Source: Actinomadura graeca (GTDB lineage: Bacteria; Actinomycetota; Actinomycetes; Streptosporangiales; Streptosporangiaceae). Taken from it: a stretch of DNA of 64,000 bases. Within the stretch, counting starts at the first letter, position 1; every line of letters starts with the position of its first letter. The notes under the pieces were generated by a model. The model searched no databases and was not told the origin of the DNA. It saw nothing but the letters and a program-made list of their open reading frames with translations. Below, piece after piece: positions 1 through 7,917 of the stretch. The DNA is taken from contig NZ_CP059572.1 in the NCBI RefSeq assembly GCF_019175365.1, positions 992,001-1,056,000 of the forward strand. Reading direction: 5' to 3'. A program made the translations under genes and the position numbers.

Positions 1-98
1 CCCTCGTCACAGTAGAAGCGGATCGTCCGGACGGGCACACCGGTCAGCGCGGCCAGGTCGCCGATCCCGAGTGCCGTGGCGGTTGTGGCGTGCGTCAC
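1..98 (-). CDS. MerR-family transcriptional regulator, N-terminal fragment (runs off the window)
   Basis: The reverse strand from a GTG at 98 encodes a short leader and then a MerR-type helix-turn-helix (IGDLAALTGVPVRTIRFYCDEG). The spacing L-A-x-x-T-G-V-x-x-x-T-I-R-F-Y is the usual MerR recognition helix plus the start of the wing. Only about 32 residues are visible, so the effector domain and ligand are unknown. It is divergent from the mycothiol-isomerase-like gene starting at 167, and the gap holds a MerR-type operator (105-136). The likely role is control of that gene and of itself. An upstream in-frame start cannot be excluded. Confidence 0.8.
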   Translation of the reverse strand, partial: MTHATTATALGIGDLAALTGVPVRTIRFYCDE

Positions 99-104
99 AG
101 TCAC

Positions 105-136
105 TTGAACCTCCACCCGGGTGGAGCTCCTACGTT
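105..136 (+). promoter_or_regulatory. MerR-type promoter with operator in an over-long spacer
   Basis: A -35 box TTGAAC (105-110) and a -10-like box TACGTT (131-136) are separated by 20 bp. The spacer contains the perfect 16-bp palindrome CTCCACCCGGGTGGAG at 111-126. Long 19-20 bp spacers with a dyad inside are the hallmark of MerR-activated promoters, where the regulator untwists the DNA. It points at the gene starting at 167 and sits next to the divergent MerR fragment. The boxes and dyad are seen; activation by this MerR is inferred. Confidence 0.65.
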
Positions 137-166
137 ACGGGGGCACCCGCGAGAGAGGACACGGAC

Positions 167-931
167 ATGAGCACACCGGACATCCCACGCCTGGCCGAGG
201 GGCTCCGCGAGCACACCGCCGCGATGGCGGCCGCCGTCGCGGGACGGGACCCGGCCGCCCCCGTCCCGACCTGCCCGGAGTGGCGGCTGCGGGACCTGGT
301 CGGGCACGTCGGGCAGGCCCACCGCTGGGCCGCGGGACTCGTGCTGACGGGCGAGGCGGCCCCCACCCCGGACCCGGCCCACGCCGACCCCGGCCCGGTC
401 GGGGACTGGCCCGGCTGGCTGCGCGGGGGCGCCGACGACCTCGCCGCCGCCGTCGAGAAGAGGGGGCCCGAGACCGTGGTGCGCGGCCCCATCGGCCCGC
501 TCCCGGCGGCGTTCTGGCTGCGGCGGATGCTGCACGACACGTCCGTCCACCACGCGGACGCCGCGCTCGCGGTGGGCGTCCCGTTCGCCATCGCGCCCGA
601 CCTGGCGGCGGACGCGATCAGCGAGGGCCTGGAGCTGATGACCTCGCCCCACGCCGTGAAGATCAAGCCTGGTCTCGCCGCCCTGCGGGGGCGCGGCGAG
701 ACCCTGTACCTGCGCGCGGACGACGTGGAGGGGCCGGGCTGGCTCCTCACGCGCGAGCCGGACGGGCCGAGGTGCGAGCGCTCCGACGGCGAGGCGGCGG
801 TCTCGGCCTGCGCGCCCGCCCGGGACCTGCTGCTGATGCTCACGCGCCGCTTGTCCCCCGAGGACGCCGGCGCCGTGATCACCGGCGAGCGCGCCGTCCT
901 GGACCACTGGCTGGCCAACACCGCCTTCTGA
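167..931 (+). CDS. Maleylpyruvate isomerase / DinB-superfamily mycothiol-dependent enzyme
   Basis: A 254-residue cytoplasmic protein of the mycothiol-dependent maleylpyruvate isomerase family (DinB four-helix bundle with a C-terminal domain). The N-terminal pattern PTCPEWRLRDLVGHVG (about residues 34-49) supplies the first metal histidine. The later LHDTSVHHADAA segment gives the H-x3-H-type pair expected of the fold. ATG 167 is preceded by GAGAGAGGA and was preferred over upstream in-frame starts, which would run through the MerR operator. The substrate is unknown; most family members act in mycothiol-linked detoxification or isomerisation. Expression probably depends on the divergent MerR regulator. 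Confidence 0.8.
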   Translation: MSTPDIPRLAEGLREHTAAMAAAVAGRDPAAPVPTCPEWRLRDLVGHVGQAHRWAAGLVLTGEAAPTPDPAHADPGPVGDWPGWLRGGADDLAAAVEKRGPETVVRGPIGPLPAAFWLRRMLHDTSVHHADAALAVGVPFAIAPDLAADAISEGLELMTSPHAVKIKPGLAALRGRGETLYLRADDVEGPGWLLTREPDGPRCERSDGEAAVSACAPARDLLLMLTRRLSPEDAGAVITGERAVLDHWLANTAF

Positions 932-988
932 CGCCGTCTCCCCACCGGGATCCCGATCCGGCCGGGACGTGCGGCTAGGGTCGGGATC

Positions 989-1513
989 ATGGTGACGCCC
1001 GTGGAGCCCCCGCCCGAACCGCCCGGTACGCTGACCGATCCGCGCGAGCTGCTCGCCGGGTACCTCGACTTCTACCGCGACGCGCTGCTGCGCAAGCTGG
1101 ACGGCATGTCCGAGGCGGCGCTGCGTGACGGCCCGCTCCCGTCCGGGTGGACGCCGCTGGAGCTGTTCAAGCACCTCACCTACGTCGAGATCAGGTGGCT
1201 GCAGTGGGGTTTCGCGGCCGAGGAGGTCCCCGAGCCGTGGGGCGACCGGGGCCCGGACGACCGCTGGCACGTCGGCGCGGAGGAGACGCTCGACGACCTC
1301 AAAGCCGCGTTCCTGCGCACCTGCGAGCGGTCCCGCCGGATCGTCGCGGAGGCGCCGCTCGACGGCTTCGCGGCTCCGGGCGGGCGTTTCGGGGACGCCG
1401 GGGAGACGCCGTCGCTGATCTGGATCCTGTTCCACCTTCTCCAGGAGTACGCGCGGCACCTGGGCCACCTCGACGTCGTACGGGAACTGTCGGACGGCCA
1501 GGTCGGCGAGTAG
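989..1513 (+). CDS. DinB-family / DUF664 protein
   Basis: A 174-residue protein with DUF664/DinB features: an N-terminal helix with LDGMSEAAL and SGWTPLELFKHLTYVEIRWLQW (first histidine near residue 62), then a C-terminal HLLQEYARHLGHLDVVRE helix with the paired histidines. This arrangement normally binds one divalent metal in a four-helix bundle. DinB proteins in actinomycetes are often thiol transferases using mycothiol or bacillithiol, but the substrate cannot be read from sequence. It lies 57 bp after the preceding gene on the same strand, so it may share the MerR-type promoter. Confidence 0.8.
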   Translation: MVTPVEPPPEPPGTLTDPRELLAGYLDFYRDALLRKLDGMSEAALRDGPLPSGWTPLELFKHLTYVEIRWLQWGFAAEEVPEPWGDRGPDDRWHVGAEETLDDLKAAFLRTCERSRRIVAEAPLDGFAAPGGRFGDAGETPSLIWILFHLLQEYARHLGHLDVVRELSDGQVGE

Positions 1514-1555
1514 CCCGCCCACCACCCGGGCGCGACGCCGCGCGCCCGGGCACGC

Positions 1556-3910
1556 TCACGTGGGCGAGCGGCCGGGCGAGCGCCTCGGGGCCGGGATCGC
1601 GGTGAACCAGGCGGCGATCTGGGCGCGCGAGGCGAAGCCGAGCTTGGCCAGGATGTGCTCCAGATGGGAGTCGACGGTGCGCTTGGCGATGACGAGGCGC
1701 TCGGCGATCTGACGGTTGGTGAGGCCCTCGGCGACCAGCGCCGCGATCTCGTTCTCCCGCGGGGTCAGGGCCGCCTGCCCGGCCGTCCCGCCGCGCGGCG
1801 GCTCCCGGGGCGGCGGGGGCGGCGGGCCCTCGCCGAGCGCCTCCGCGACCGCCGTCTCCATGTCGAGCCCGGCCCCGGCTTCGAGGGTGGCCTGGAACAG
1901 CGCGTCGCCGAGGACCAGGTGGGCCTGCTGCTCGTAGACCTCGCGCAGCAGGGCGTGCTGCGGGCCGAACATGGACGTGCCGGTGTAGTCGCGCGCCCAG
2001 TCCGAGGCCGCCAGCAGCCGGACGCCGGCGACCGCGTCACCGAGGGCGACCAGGCAGCAGCCCGCCATGTCCAGCGCCAGCGCGACGCCGAGCCGGTCGC
2101 CGAGGTCGCGTTTCATCCGGAGGCCGGCGCGCACGTCGGCCAGCGCCGCCTCGGCGTCCCCGCCGGTGAGGACCGCGAGGCCGCGCACGCACAGCCCGTA
2201 GGAGCGGCACCACTGCTCCCCCGCCGCCTCCGTCATGCGGACGGCGTCGTCGGCGTGCCGGACGGCGGCGGCGGCCTCGCCCGCCATGGTGCGGGTGACC
2301 GCGAGGAACACGTCGGCGATCGGGACGAGCACGTCGGCCGTGCCCGCGCGCCGGTGCAGGTCGCGGGCCTCCTCCAGCCGCGCGGCGGCCTCGCCGAGGT
2401 CGCCGGAGCACAGCGCGGCCACGCCCTCGACCTCGCGGACGTAGCCGAGGCCGTGCGGGTCGTCCTCGGCCACGGCGCGCCGCTCGGCGCGGCGCAGCAG
2501 GTCGCGGGCGGGGTCGAGGTCGTCCTGGAGGGCGGCGAGCAGGCCCGCCAGGGCCAGCACCTCCGTCCAGGCGGCGCCGGGCCCGAGGTCGCGGCCGTCG
2601 ATGACGCGCAGCGACCAGTGCCGCGCCTCACCGATCATCCCCTGGAGTGCGAAGATCCGGCCGAGGCCCAGCAGGACCCGGACGAGGACGTCGTCCCCGG
2701 CGCGCCGCACACCGTAGTCGATCATGTCGCGGACGTTGGCCTGCTCCCGGCGGAACCAGGCGAGCCAGCGGGGCTGGTCGGCGCCCGCCAGCGCTGCGGC
2801 GGCCTCGGTGATCGCCCCGGCGAAGCGGTCGAACGCGCGGGCCCGCACCGCCTCGGTCTCACCGGCCTCGTCCAGCCGGTACGCGCCGTACTCGCGCATG
2901 ATGTCGAGCATGCGGTAGCGGACGGCGCCCTCGCGGTCGACGCACAGCACGACCGACTTGTCGACCAGCCCGGCGATCAGCTCGAAGACCCGGTCGGCGG
3001 GCAGCGCGTCGTCCGCGCAGACCTGCTCGGCGGTGTCGAGGTCGAAGTCGGCCGCGAACACCGACAGCCGCGCCCACAGCAGCCGCTCGCCGGGCGAGCA
3101 CAGCTCGTGGCTCCAGTCGATCGCCGCCCGCAGCGTCTGGTGCCGGGGCAAACCTGAACGCCGACCGCGCACCTGCAGGATGCGGTGGTCCAGCCGTTCG
3201 ACGATCTGCTCGACGGACAGCGCCCGGAGTTGGACTGCGGCCAGCTCGATCGCCAGCGGGATGCCGTCCAGCCGGTGGCACAGCAGCGCCACCGCCGGGC
3301 GGTTGCCCTTGGTCAGCCTCCAGCCGGGGACGACGGCGGCGGCCCGCTCGGCGAACAGCGTCATCGAGTCGCACGGCAGCTCGGGGTCGTAGCAGCCGGG
3401 CTCGGGGCGGGCCAGCGGCGCGACGACCAGGCTGTGCTCGCCCGGGATGTCGAGCGGCTGCCGGCTGGTCGCGACGATCCGCAGGCCGGGCGCGTTCTGC
3501 AGGAGGATCTCGGCGAGCATCGCGCAGGAGTCCACCAGATGCTCGCAGGTGTCGAGGACGAGCAGCAGGTCGCGGTCGGCGAGATGGTGGACGAGCGCGT
3601 CCAGGGCCGTCGCCGGGCTCTGGTCGAGCAGCCCGAGCGTCTCCCCGATCGCCTGGGTGAGCAGCCCGGGCTCGTGCAGGGCCGACAGGTCGGCGAACGC
3701 CACGCCGTCCCTGAACGACCCGCCGATCGCCGCGGCGGCCCGCAGCGTGAGGCGGGTCTTGCCGACGCCTCCCGGACCGGTCAGCGTGACGAGCCTGCAC
3801 CGGTCGAGGAGCCGGGTCAGCTCGGCCAGCTCCTCGCGGCGGCCGACGAAGCTCGTGAGCTCCGCGGGCGGCCGTCCCGACCGCAGTTCCAGCCTTCTAG
3901 TCGGCAACAC
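1556..3910 (-). CDS. Large ATP-binding LuxR-family transcriptional regulator
   Basis: A 784-residue regulator with an N-terminal STAND-type ATPase (Walker A GPGGVGKT about residue 45, Walker B-like LLLVLDTCEH), a helical sensor region with TPR-like repeats, and a C-terminal LuxR helix-turn-helix (LTPRENEIAALVAEG, then NRQIAERL and SHLEHILAKLGF). Such proteins sense a signal through the repeats and switch transcription by nucleotide exchange. GTG 3910 has AAGAGG about 5 nt upstream; an ATG at 3994 is possible but adds an atypical Arg/Pro-rich leader. It converges on the gene ending at 1513. Targets are not evident from the context. Confidence 0.85.
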   Translation of the reverse strand: MLPTRRLELRSGRPPAELTSFVGRREELAELTRLLDRCRLVTLTGPGGVGKTRLTLRAAAAIGGSFRDGVAFADLSALHEPGLLTQAIGETLGLLDQSPATALDALVHHLADRDLLLVLDTCEHLVDSCAMLAEILLQNAPGLRIVATSRQPLDIPGEHSLVVAPLARPEPGCYDPELPCDSMTLFAERAAAVVPGWRLTKGNRPAVALLCHRLDGIPLAIELAAVQLRALSVEQIVERLDHRILQVRGRRSGLPRHQTLRAAIDWSHELCSPGERLLWARLSVFAADFDLDTAEQVCADDALPADRVFELIAGLVDKSVVLCVDREGAVRYRMLDIMREYGAYRLDEAGETEAVRARAFDRFAGAITEAAAALAGADQPRWLAWFRREQANVRDMIDYGVRRAGDDVLVRVLLGLGRIFALQGMIGEARHWSLRVIDGRDLGPGAAWTEVLALAGLLAALQDDLDPARDLLRRAERRAVAEDDPHGLGYVREVEGVAALCSGDLGEAAARLEEARDLHRRAGTADVLVPIADVFLAVTRTMAGEAAAAVRHADDAVRMTEAAGEQWCRSYGLCVRGLAVLTGGDAEAALADVRAGLRMKRDLGDRLGVALALDMAGCCLVALGDAVAGVRLLAASDWARDYTGTSMFGPQHALLREVYEQQAHLVLGDALFQATLEAGAGLDMETAVAEALGEGPPPPPPREPPRGGTAGQAALTPRENEIAALVAEGLTNRQIAERLVIAKRTVDSHLEHILAKLGFASRAQIAAWFTAIPAPRRSPGRSPT

Positions 3911-4088
3911 CGCCGCCTCTTGTTCGGTTCTCGCCGGCCGGGCCGGCGCGCGGGGAGGACAGCCAGATCGTACCCACGCGTGAACCGTTCGCAACCATCC
4001 CCTTACGCGGAGCGTCAGAAAGGTGTCGGACGAGTCGGGAATGGAAGCAAAAAACGGACTGAGAGTCGACCGAAAATGGAAAGTTTCC

Positions 4089-5222
4089 TTAAAACGGTTG
4101 CGGGACGGCGGGAAGGAACAATCGTCCGGTCAGCGCACCGCGGGCGGTCCGGTATCCGGCGACGGCCCAGGCCGTCACGAGCAGCAGGTAGAGCAGCACG
4201 GCGACGCCGGTCAGCGCGTCCAGCCCCGTGGCCCTCGCCAGCCCGGACGCGCCCGTCACGCACGTGCCGACCGGGAACGTGAACGCCCACCACGTCATCG
4301 CGAACGGCATCCCACGGCGCAGCGCCCGCGCGTTCGCCGCCCCGGCGAGGGCCAGCCACAGCAGGGCGAAGCCCATGACCGGCGCCCCGTAGAGGACCGC
4401 GAACGCCCGCATCGCCGCCGCGTACTCCGGCGCCGCCTGCCCGGCCGCCCCCGCGATCTGCACGACGGCCGTCGTGGACTGCCCCAGCGGCCCGAGGACG
4501 AGGAACAGCGTCGGCGTGAGCGTCACCGGCGCGGCCCTCCCCCCGGTGAGCCCGCCCCAGATCCCCGGCAGCAGGACAAGCGTGGCCAGCAGGCTCGCGC
4601 CGAACAGCCCGTAGCAGCCGTACAGCATCGTGGCCCGCGCCTGCCCCTCCGGCAGGTGCGGGACGAGCGCCGGGCCGAGCGCGGCGGCGACCATCGGCGC
4701 GACCACGGGCAGCAGCCACGTCGGGGCGGCGCCGCCGGGCACCCGGCCATGGCGAGTGATCATGAGGTACGGGACGCCCGCGGCGGCGAGCACGGCGTAG
4801 AGCGTCCCGGACGTCCAGAGGACGGCGTCGAGCGCGACCGCGGCGCCGGTGCCGAGCACCGCGGGCCCGAGCGTCAGCGTGCCGTAGCCGACCGCGAGCA
4901 TGGCCATCGGGGGGCAGCCGTAGAACACCGCGGTCGCGGGATCGTCCAGCAGCTGGGCGCGCGCCACGTCCCGGTGCCGGGTGAGGTGGACGGCCCGCGC
5001 CGCCATCAGCGCCGCGAGCATCGCCAGGGACAGCGCCCACACCGCGACGGCGAACGCGTGCAGGCCCGGGACCCCCACCGGGAGCGCGTTCGCGCCGTTC
5101 GCCACGATCGCCGTGCCCATCACCGCGGCGTACCAGTTGGGCCCGAGGTGCCGGAACAGGTCGGCGGGACGGTCGAGCGCGCCCAGCAGGACGCCGTCCG
5201 GGGGTGCGGTGAGGAGGCCCAT
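4089..5222 (-). CDS. TDT-family (TehA/SLAC1-like) transporter
   Basis: A 377-residue integral membrane protein with about ten hydrophobic helices. The opening LGPNWYAAVMGTAIVANG matches the tellurite-resistance/dicarboxylate transporter family, which includes TehA, Mae1, the plant SLAC1 anion channel and fungal sulfite exporter Ssu1. The substrate is most likely an anion (C4-dicarboxylate, sulfite or similar) but cannot be chosen from sequence. It is divergent from a LysR regulator at 5317 with a LysR-type box between them, the usual arrangement for a regulator and its target. Confidence 0.85.
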   Translation of the reverse strand: MGLLTAPPDGVLLGALDRPADLFRHLGPNWYAAVMGTAIVANGANALPVGVPGLHAFAVAVWALSLAMLAALMAARAVHLTRHRDVARAQLLDDPATAVFYGCPPMAMLAVGYGTLTLGPAVLGTGAAVALDAVLWTSGTLYAVLAAAGVPYLMITRHGRVPGGAAPTWLLPVVAPMVAAALGPALVPHLPEGQARATMLYGCYGLFGASLLATLVLLPGIWGGLTGGRAAPVTLTPTLFLVLGPLGQSTTAVVQIAGAAGQAAPEYAAAMRAFAVLYGAPVMGFALLWLALAGAANARALRRGMPFAMTWWAFTFPVGTCVTGASGLARATGLDALTGVAVLLYLLLVTAWAVAGYRTARGALTGRLFLPAVPQPF

Positions 5223-5279
5223 GACGTCCAGCGTGGGGGCGCCCGGGCGGCGCCGGTAGAGGTCACGGCCCTATGAGGA

Positions 5280-5296
5280 CATAAGGAGGGCTTATG
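5280..5296. promoter_or_regulatory. LysR-type operator between divergent transporter and regulator
   Basis: CATAAGGAGGGCTTATG is a perfect 6-bp inverted repeat around a 5-bp centre and contains the T-N11-A pattern typical of LysR-family sites. It lies between the TDT transporter start (5222) and the LysR gene start (5317), where an autoregulatory and target site is expected. The match is visible; binding is inferred. Confidence 0.6.
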
Positions 5297-5316
5297 AGTG
5301 ACGTAGAGTGGCCGCC

Positions 5317-6261
5317 ATGACCGTCTCGCACCGCGTCCCCGACCTGGGCGCCCTGGAACTGCTGCTCGCCGTGGTCCGGCTGGGCAGCCTCGGCCGCGCG
5401 GCCGCGGAACTGGGCGTCACGCAGCCCGCCGCCAGCGCCCGCGTCCGCTCGATGGAACGCCAGGTCGGCGTGGCGCTGCTGGAACGTTCCCCGCGCGGCT
5501 CGCGCCCCACCGAGGCCGGGGCGCTGGTCGCCGAGTGGGCCCGCCAGGTGATCGCCGCCGCCGAGGCGCTCGACGCGGGGCTGTCGGCCCTGCGCGGGCG
5601 CCGGGACGCCAGGCTCCGCGTCACCGCGAGCCTCACGGTCGCCGAGTACCTGATGCCGGGCTGGCTCGTCGCGCTGAAGGGCGTCCACCCGGACGTGGCG
5701 GTGACGCTGCGCACCGCCAACTCCACCGTGGTCGCCGACCAGGTGCGCGGCGGCGAGGCGGACCTCGGGTTCGTGGAGGGGGCGCGCACCCCCTCCGGGC
5801 TGAGCGGCACCGTCGTCGCGGGCGACCACCTCGTCGTGGTCGTGTCCCCGCGGCACCCCTGGGCGCGGCGGCGGTCGGGGGTGACGGCGGGCGAGCTGGC
5901 GGAGACCCCGCTCGTCCTGCGCGAGGAGGGCTCGGGCACCCGCGAGGTGCTCGACCGGGCCCTGGCCGGGCACGGCGGGACGGCGCCGCCGCTGCTCCAG
6001 CTCGCCTCGACCACGGCGCTGAAGGCCGCGGCCGTGTCCGGGGCGGGCCCGGTCGTGGTGAGCGACCTCGCCGTCGCCGACGAGCTGGCGGGCGGGCGGC
6101 TGGTCCGCGTGCCGGTCCCGGAGCTGGACCTGTCCCGGCCGCTGCGCGCGGTCTGGCCGTCCGGCCAGCGTCCCGCCGGCCCGGCCCGCGACCTGCTCGC
6201 GCTCACCGGGCTCACCGCGCCCCCGGCGTCGCCCCGCCGGCCCGACGAGACGCCCCCGTGA
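5317..6261 (+). CDS. LysR-family transcriptional regulator
   Basis: A 314-residue LysR regulator. The N-terminal winged helix-turn-helix reads LELLLAVVRLGSLGRAAAEL followed by TQPAASARVRSMERQVGVAL, and the rest is a periplasmic-binding-protein-like effector domain with an EEGSGTREVLDRAL segment often seen in CysB/CbbR-like members. ATG 5317 was chosen over GTG 5308 because it gives the normal LysR N-terminus. It is probably an activator or repressor of the divergent TDT anion transporter at 5222; the ligand is unknown. Confidence 0.85.
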   Translation: MTVSHRVPDLGALELLLAVVRLGSLGRAAAELGVTQPAASARVRSMERQVGVALLERSPRGSRPTEAGALVAEWARQVIAAAEALDAGLSALRGRRDARLRVTASLTVAEYLMPGWLVALKGVHPDVAVTLRTANSTVVADQVRGGEADLGFVEGARTPSGLSGTVVAGDHLVVVVSPRHPWARRRSGVTAGELAETPLVLREEGSGTREVLDRALAGHGGTAPPLLQLASTTALKAAAVSGAGPVVVSDLAVADELAGGRLVRVPVPELDLSRPLRAVWPSGQRPAGPARDLLALTGLTAPPASPRRPDETPP

Positions 6262-6275
6262 CCGCGGAGGCGGGC

Positions 6276-6845
6276 CTAGGGGAGGTCGTGGACGGCCTGG
6301 ATCTCCAGCGCGATCGTGATCGTGTCGCCGAGCATGACCTTGTCGCCCTGGAGCGGGACGTTGAACTCGATGCCGAAGTCGCGGCGGCTGATCGAGCCGG
6401 TGGCGGTGAAGCCCGCGCGCGTGCCGCCCCACGGGTCGTCCTCGACGCCGTGGAACTCGGCGAGCAGCCGGACCGGCCGGGTGACCTCCTTGATCGTCAG
6501 ATCGCCGTCCAGGTGGTAGCGCGGCGTGCGGGCGCGGCGGCCGACGCTTGCGGGCTCCACCCCCGTCCCGTCGAAGGTCATGACCGGGTGCTTCTCCACG
6601 TCCAGGAAGTCGGCGGAGCGGACGTGCGCGTCCCGCTCGGCGCTGCGGGTGTCGATCGACTCCATCCGGATCTCGGCGTGCGCGCTGGAGTCGAGCGGGT
6701 CGGCGCCGATCACCACCTCGCCGCCGAAGTCGGGGAAGCTGCCCCGCACCGTCGTCATCAGATGCCTGATCGTGAAGGTGATCTCGGAATGGACGGGATC
6801 GATCCGCCAGCGGCCGGGTTCGAGCCCGGACACCTCGGCTCCCAT
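6276..6845 (-). CDS. YceI-family lipid-binding protein
   Basis: A 189-residue YceI-like protein with a lipocalin-type beta barrel that binds long isoprenoid or amphipathic molecules. Diagnostic segments are GRWRIDPVHSEITFTIRHLM at the N-terminus, SADFLDVEKHPVMTF in the middle and ISRRDFGIEFN near the end. No signal peptide is present, so it is probably cytoplasmic as in most actinomycete homologues. ATG 6845 follows AGGGGGA; upstream extension is unlikely because the family N-terminus fits here. It is divergent from the universal stress gene at 6962. Confidence 0.9.
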   Translation of the reverse strand: MGAEVSGLEPGRWRIDPVHSEITFTIRHLMTTVRGSFPDFGGEVVIGADPLDSSAHAEIRMESIDTRSAERDAHVRSADFLDVEKHPVMTFDGTGVEPASVGRRARTPRYHLDGDLTIKEVTRPVRLLAEFHGVEDDPWGGTRAGFTATGSISRRDFGIEFNVPLQGDKVMLGDTITIALEIQAVHDLP

Positions 6846-6886
6846 ATAAATCCCCCTAAACAGTGAAATCCGTTGCAATCCGGAGA

Positions 6887-6916
6887 AGTTACCCCAAATG
6901 ACGCCAAGATCGTCAA
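6887..6916 (-). promoter_or_regulatory. Putative housekeeping promoter of the YceI gene
   Basis: On the reverse strand TTGACG (6911-6916) and GTAACT (6887-6892) are 18 bp apart, 42 bp upstream of the YceI start codon. The -35 box is embedded in a direct repeat of GATCTTG. The spacing and -35 are good and the -10 is moderate. Confidence 0.45.
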
Positions 6917-6961
6917 GATCGCCCGACGTCTGACACGGCTCTCCCGGGGAATGCTCCGGAC

Positions 6962-7765
6962 ATGATCGGTGAACACGTCCTGGCCGGATACGCCCCCGGC
7001 GCGGGCGGCCGGGAGGCCCTCGACCTGGCCCGCGCCATCGTCGGGCTGACCGGCGGGCGGCTGAGCGTGGCCACCGTCCACCCGCCGGGGCTGCCCGCCG
7101 CCGAGGGCGAGGCACGCGCCGCGCTGGAACAGGCCACCGGCCGCCTCGACGGCCTGCCCGTGGACCTGCTCGTCCAGGAGGGACGCGGCGTCGGGCGCGG
7201 GCTCACCCTGCTGGCCAGCAGGGCCGGCGCCGACCTGATCGTCGTCGGCTCCCCCGAAGGCGGCGCCCGCGGCCGCATCGGCGTCGGCTCCGCCGCCGAC
7301 CACCTGCTGCACTCGGCCACCGAGGCCGTGATGCTCGCGCCGTCGGGCTACACCGTCCCCGAGGAACTGGACCGCATCACCGTCATGTACGTCCGCCGCC
7401 CCCAGTGCGACGACGCCGTGATCCGCGCCGCGCGGGCCGCCGAGTTCCTGGACGTCCCGCTCCGCCTCGTGACCCTCTCGCTCGGCGACGCCCACCCCGA
7501 GCGCCTGCGCGACGACCTCGCCCTCGCCATCCGGCTCGCCCTCGACTCCGCCGAGCTCCTCCCCGAGGACGTCTCCGCCGAGCTCGCCGAAGGCGACGAC
7601 GTCGCGGCCGCCCTGGAGGACCTCGACTGGGCCGAGGGCGAGGTGCTCGTCTGCGCGTCCAGCGAGGACGCCTCCGCCCATCGGGTCTTCCTCGGCGAAG
7701 TGGCCCTCAAGGTCCTGCGGGCCGCCCCGTGTCCGGTCACCGTCCTCCCGAGGGGCTACTTCTGA
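6962..7765 (+). CDS. Universal stress protein (tandem Usp-like)
   Basis: A 267-residue protein with two Usp-like halves. The first half carries the ATP-binding pattern around VVGSPEGG and GRIGVGSAADHLLHSA (about residues 96-120), close to G-x2-G-x9-G-[ST]. The second half, from about residue 140, has the fold but no clear ATP motif. Proteins of this type bind ATP and are induced under starvation, hypoxia or stationary phase in actinomycetes. Start ATG 6962 has weak upstream purines (CTCCGG) but gives the expected N-terminus. It stands alone between YceI and the CHAP gene. Confidence 0.82.
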   Translation: MIGEHVLAGYAPGAGGREALDLARAIVGLTGGRLSVATVHPPGLPAAEGEARAALEQATGRLDGLPVDLLVQEGRGVGRGLTLLASRAGADLIVVGSPEGGARGRIGVGSAADHLLHSATEAVMLAPSGYTVPEELDRITVMYVRRPQCDDAVIRAARAAEFLDVPLRLVTLSLGDAHPERLRDDLALAIRLALDSAELLPEDVSAELAEGDDVAAALEDLDWAEGEVLVCASSEDASAHRVFLGEVALKVLRAAPCPVTVLPRGYF

Positions 7766-7880
7766 GTGGCCCGTTTTGACCGTTTCCACAGAACGACTTG
7801 CCGCCGCTGTTTACCTCCACTACATTCCGTCGAGATCGAAGCGTGACCTTGAACGTTCCGATCTTCCCCGGTCGGGCGCC

Positions 7881-7913
7881 TCCCCTGCCCGAACCCAGTC
7901 AGGCGGCAGGGAG
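7881..7913 (+). promoter_or_regulatory. Hairpin sequestering the CHAP gene ribosome binding site
   Basis: CTCCCCTGCC (7880-7889) can pair with GGCAGGGAG (7905-7913), leaving a 15-nt loop and one bulged C. The 3' arm holds the GGGAG Shine-Dalgarno sequence of the start codon at 7918. Folding would lower translation. Whether this is regulated is unknown; no known riboswitch core was recognised. Confidence 0.4.
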
Positions 7914-7917
7914 CGTG

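Noticed and set aside
1655..3157. Long plus-strand frame opposite the LuxR-type regulator
   Set aside because: Composition is Arg/Gly/Asp-rich without motifs; the reverse strand contains a full known domain set.
7861..7913. SRP-RNA-like motif (GAACCCAGTCAGG) before the CHAP gene
   Set aside because: The conserved GGAAGG-AGCAGC loop and flanking helix are missing; only a local hairpin is supported.
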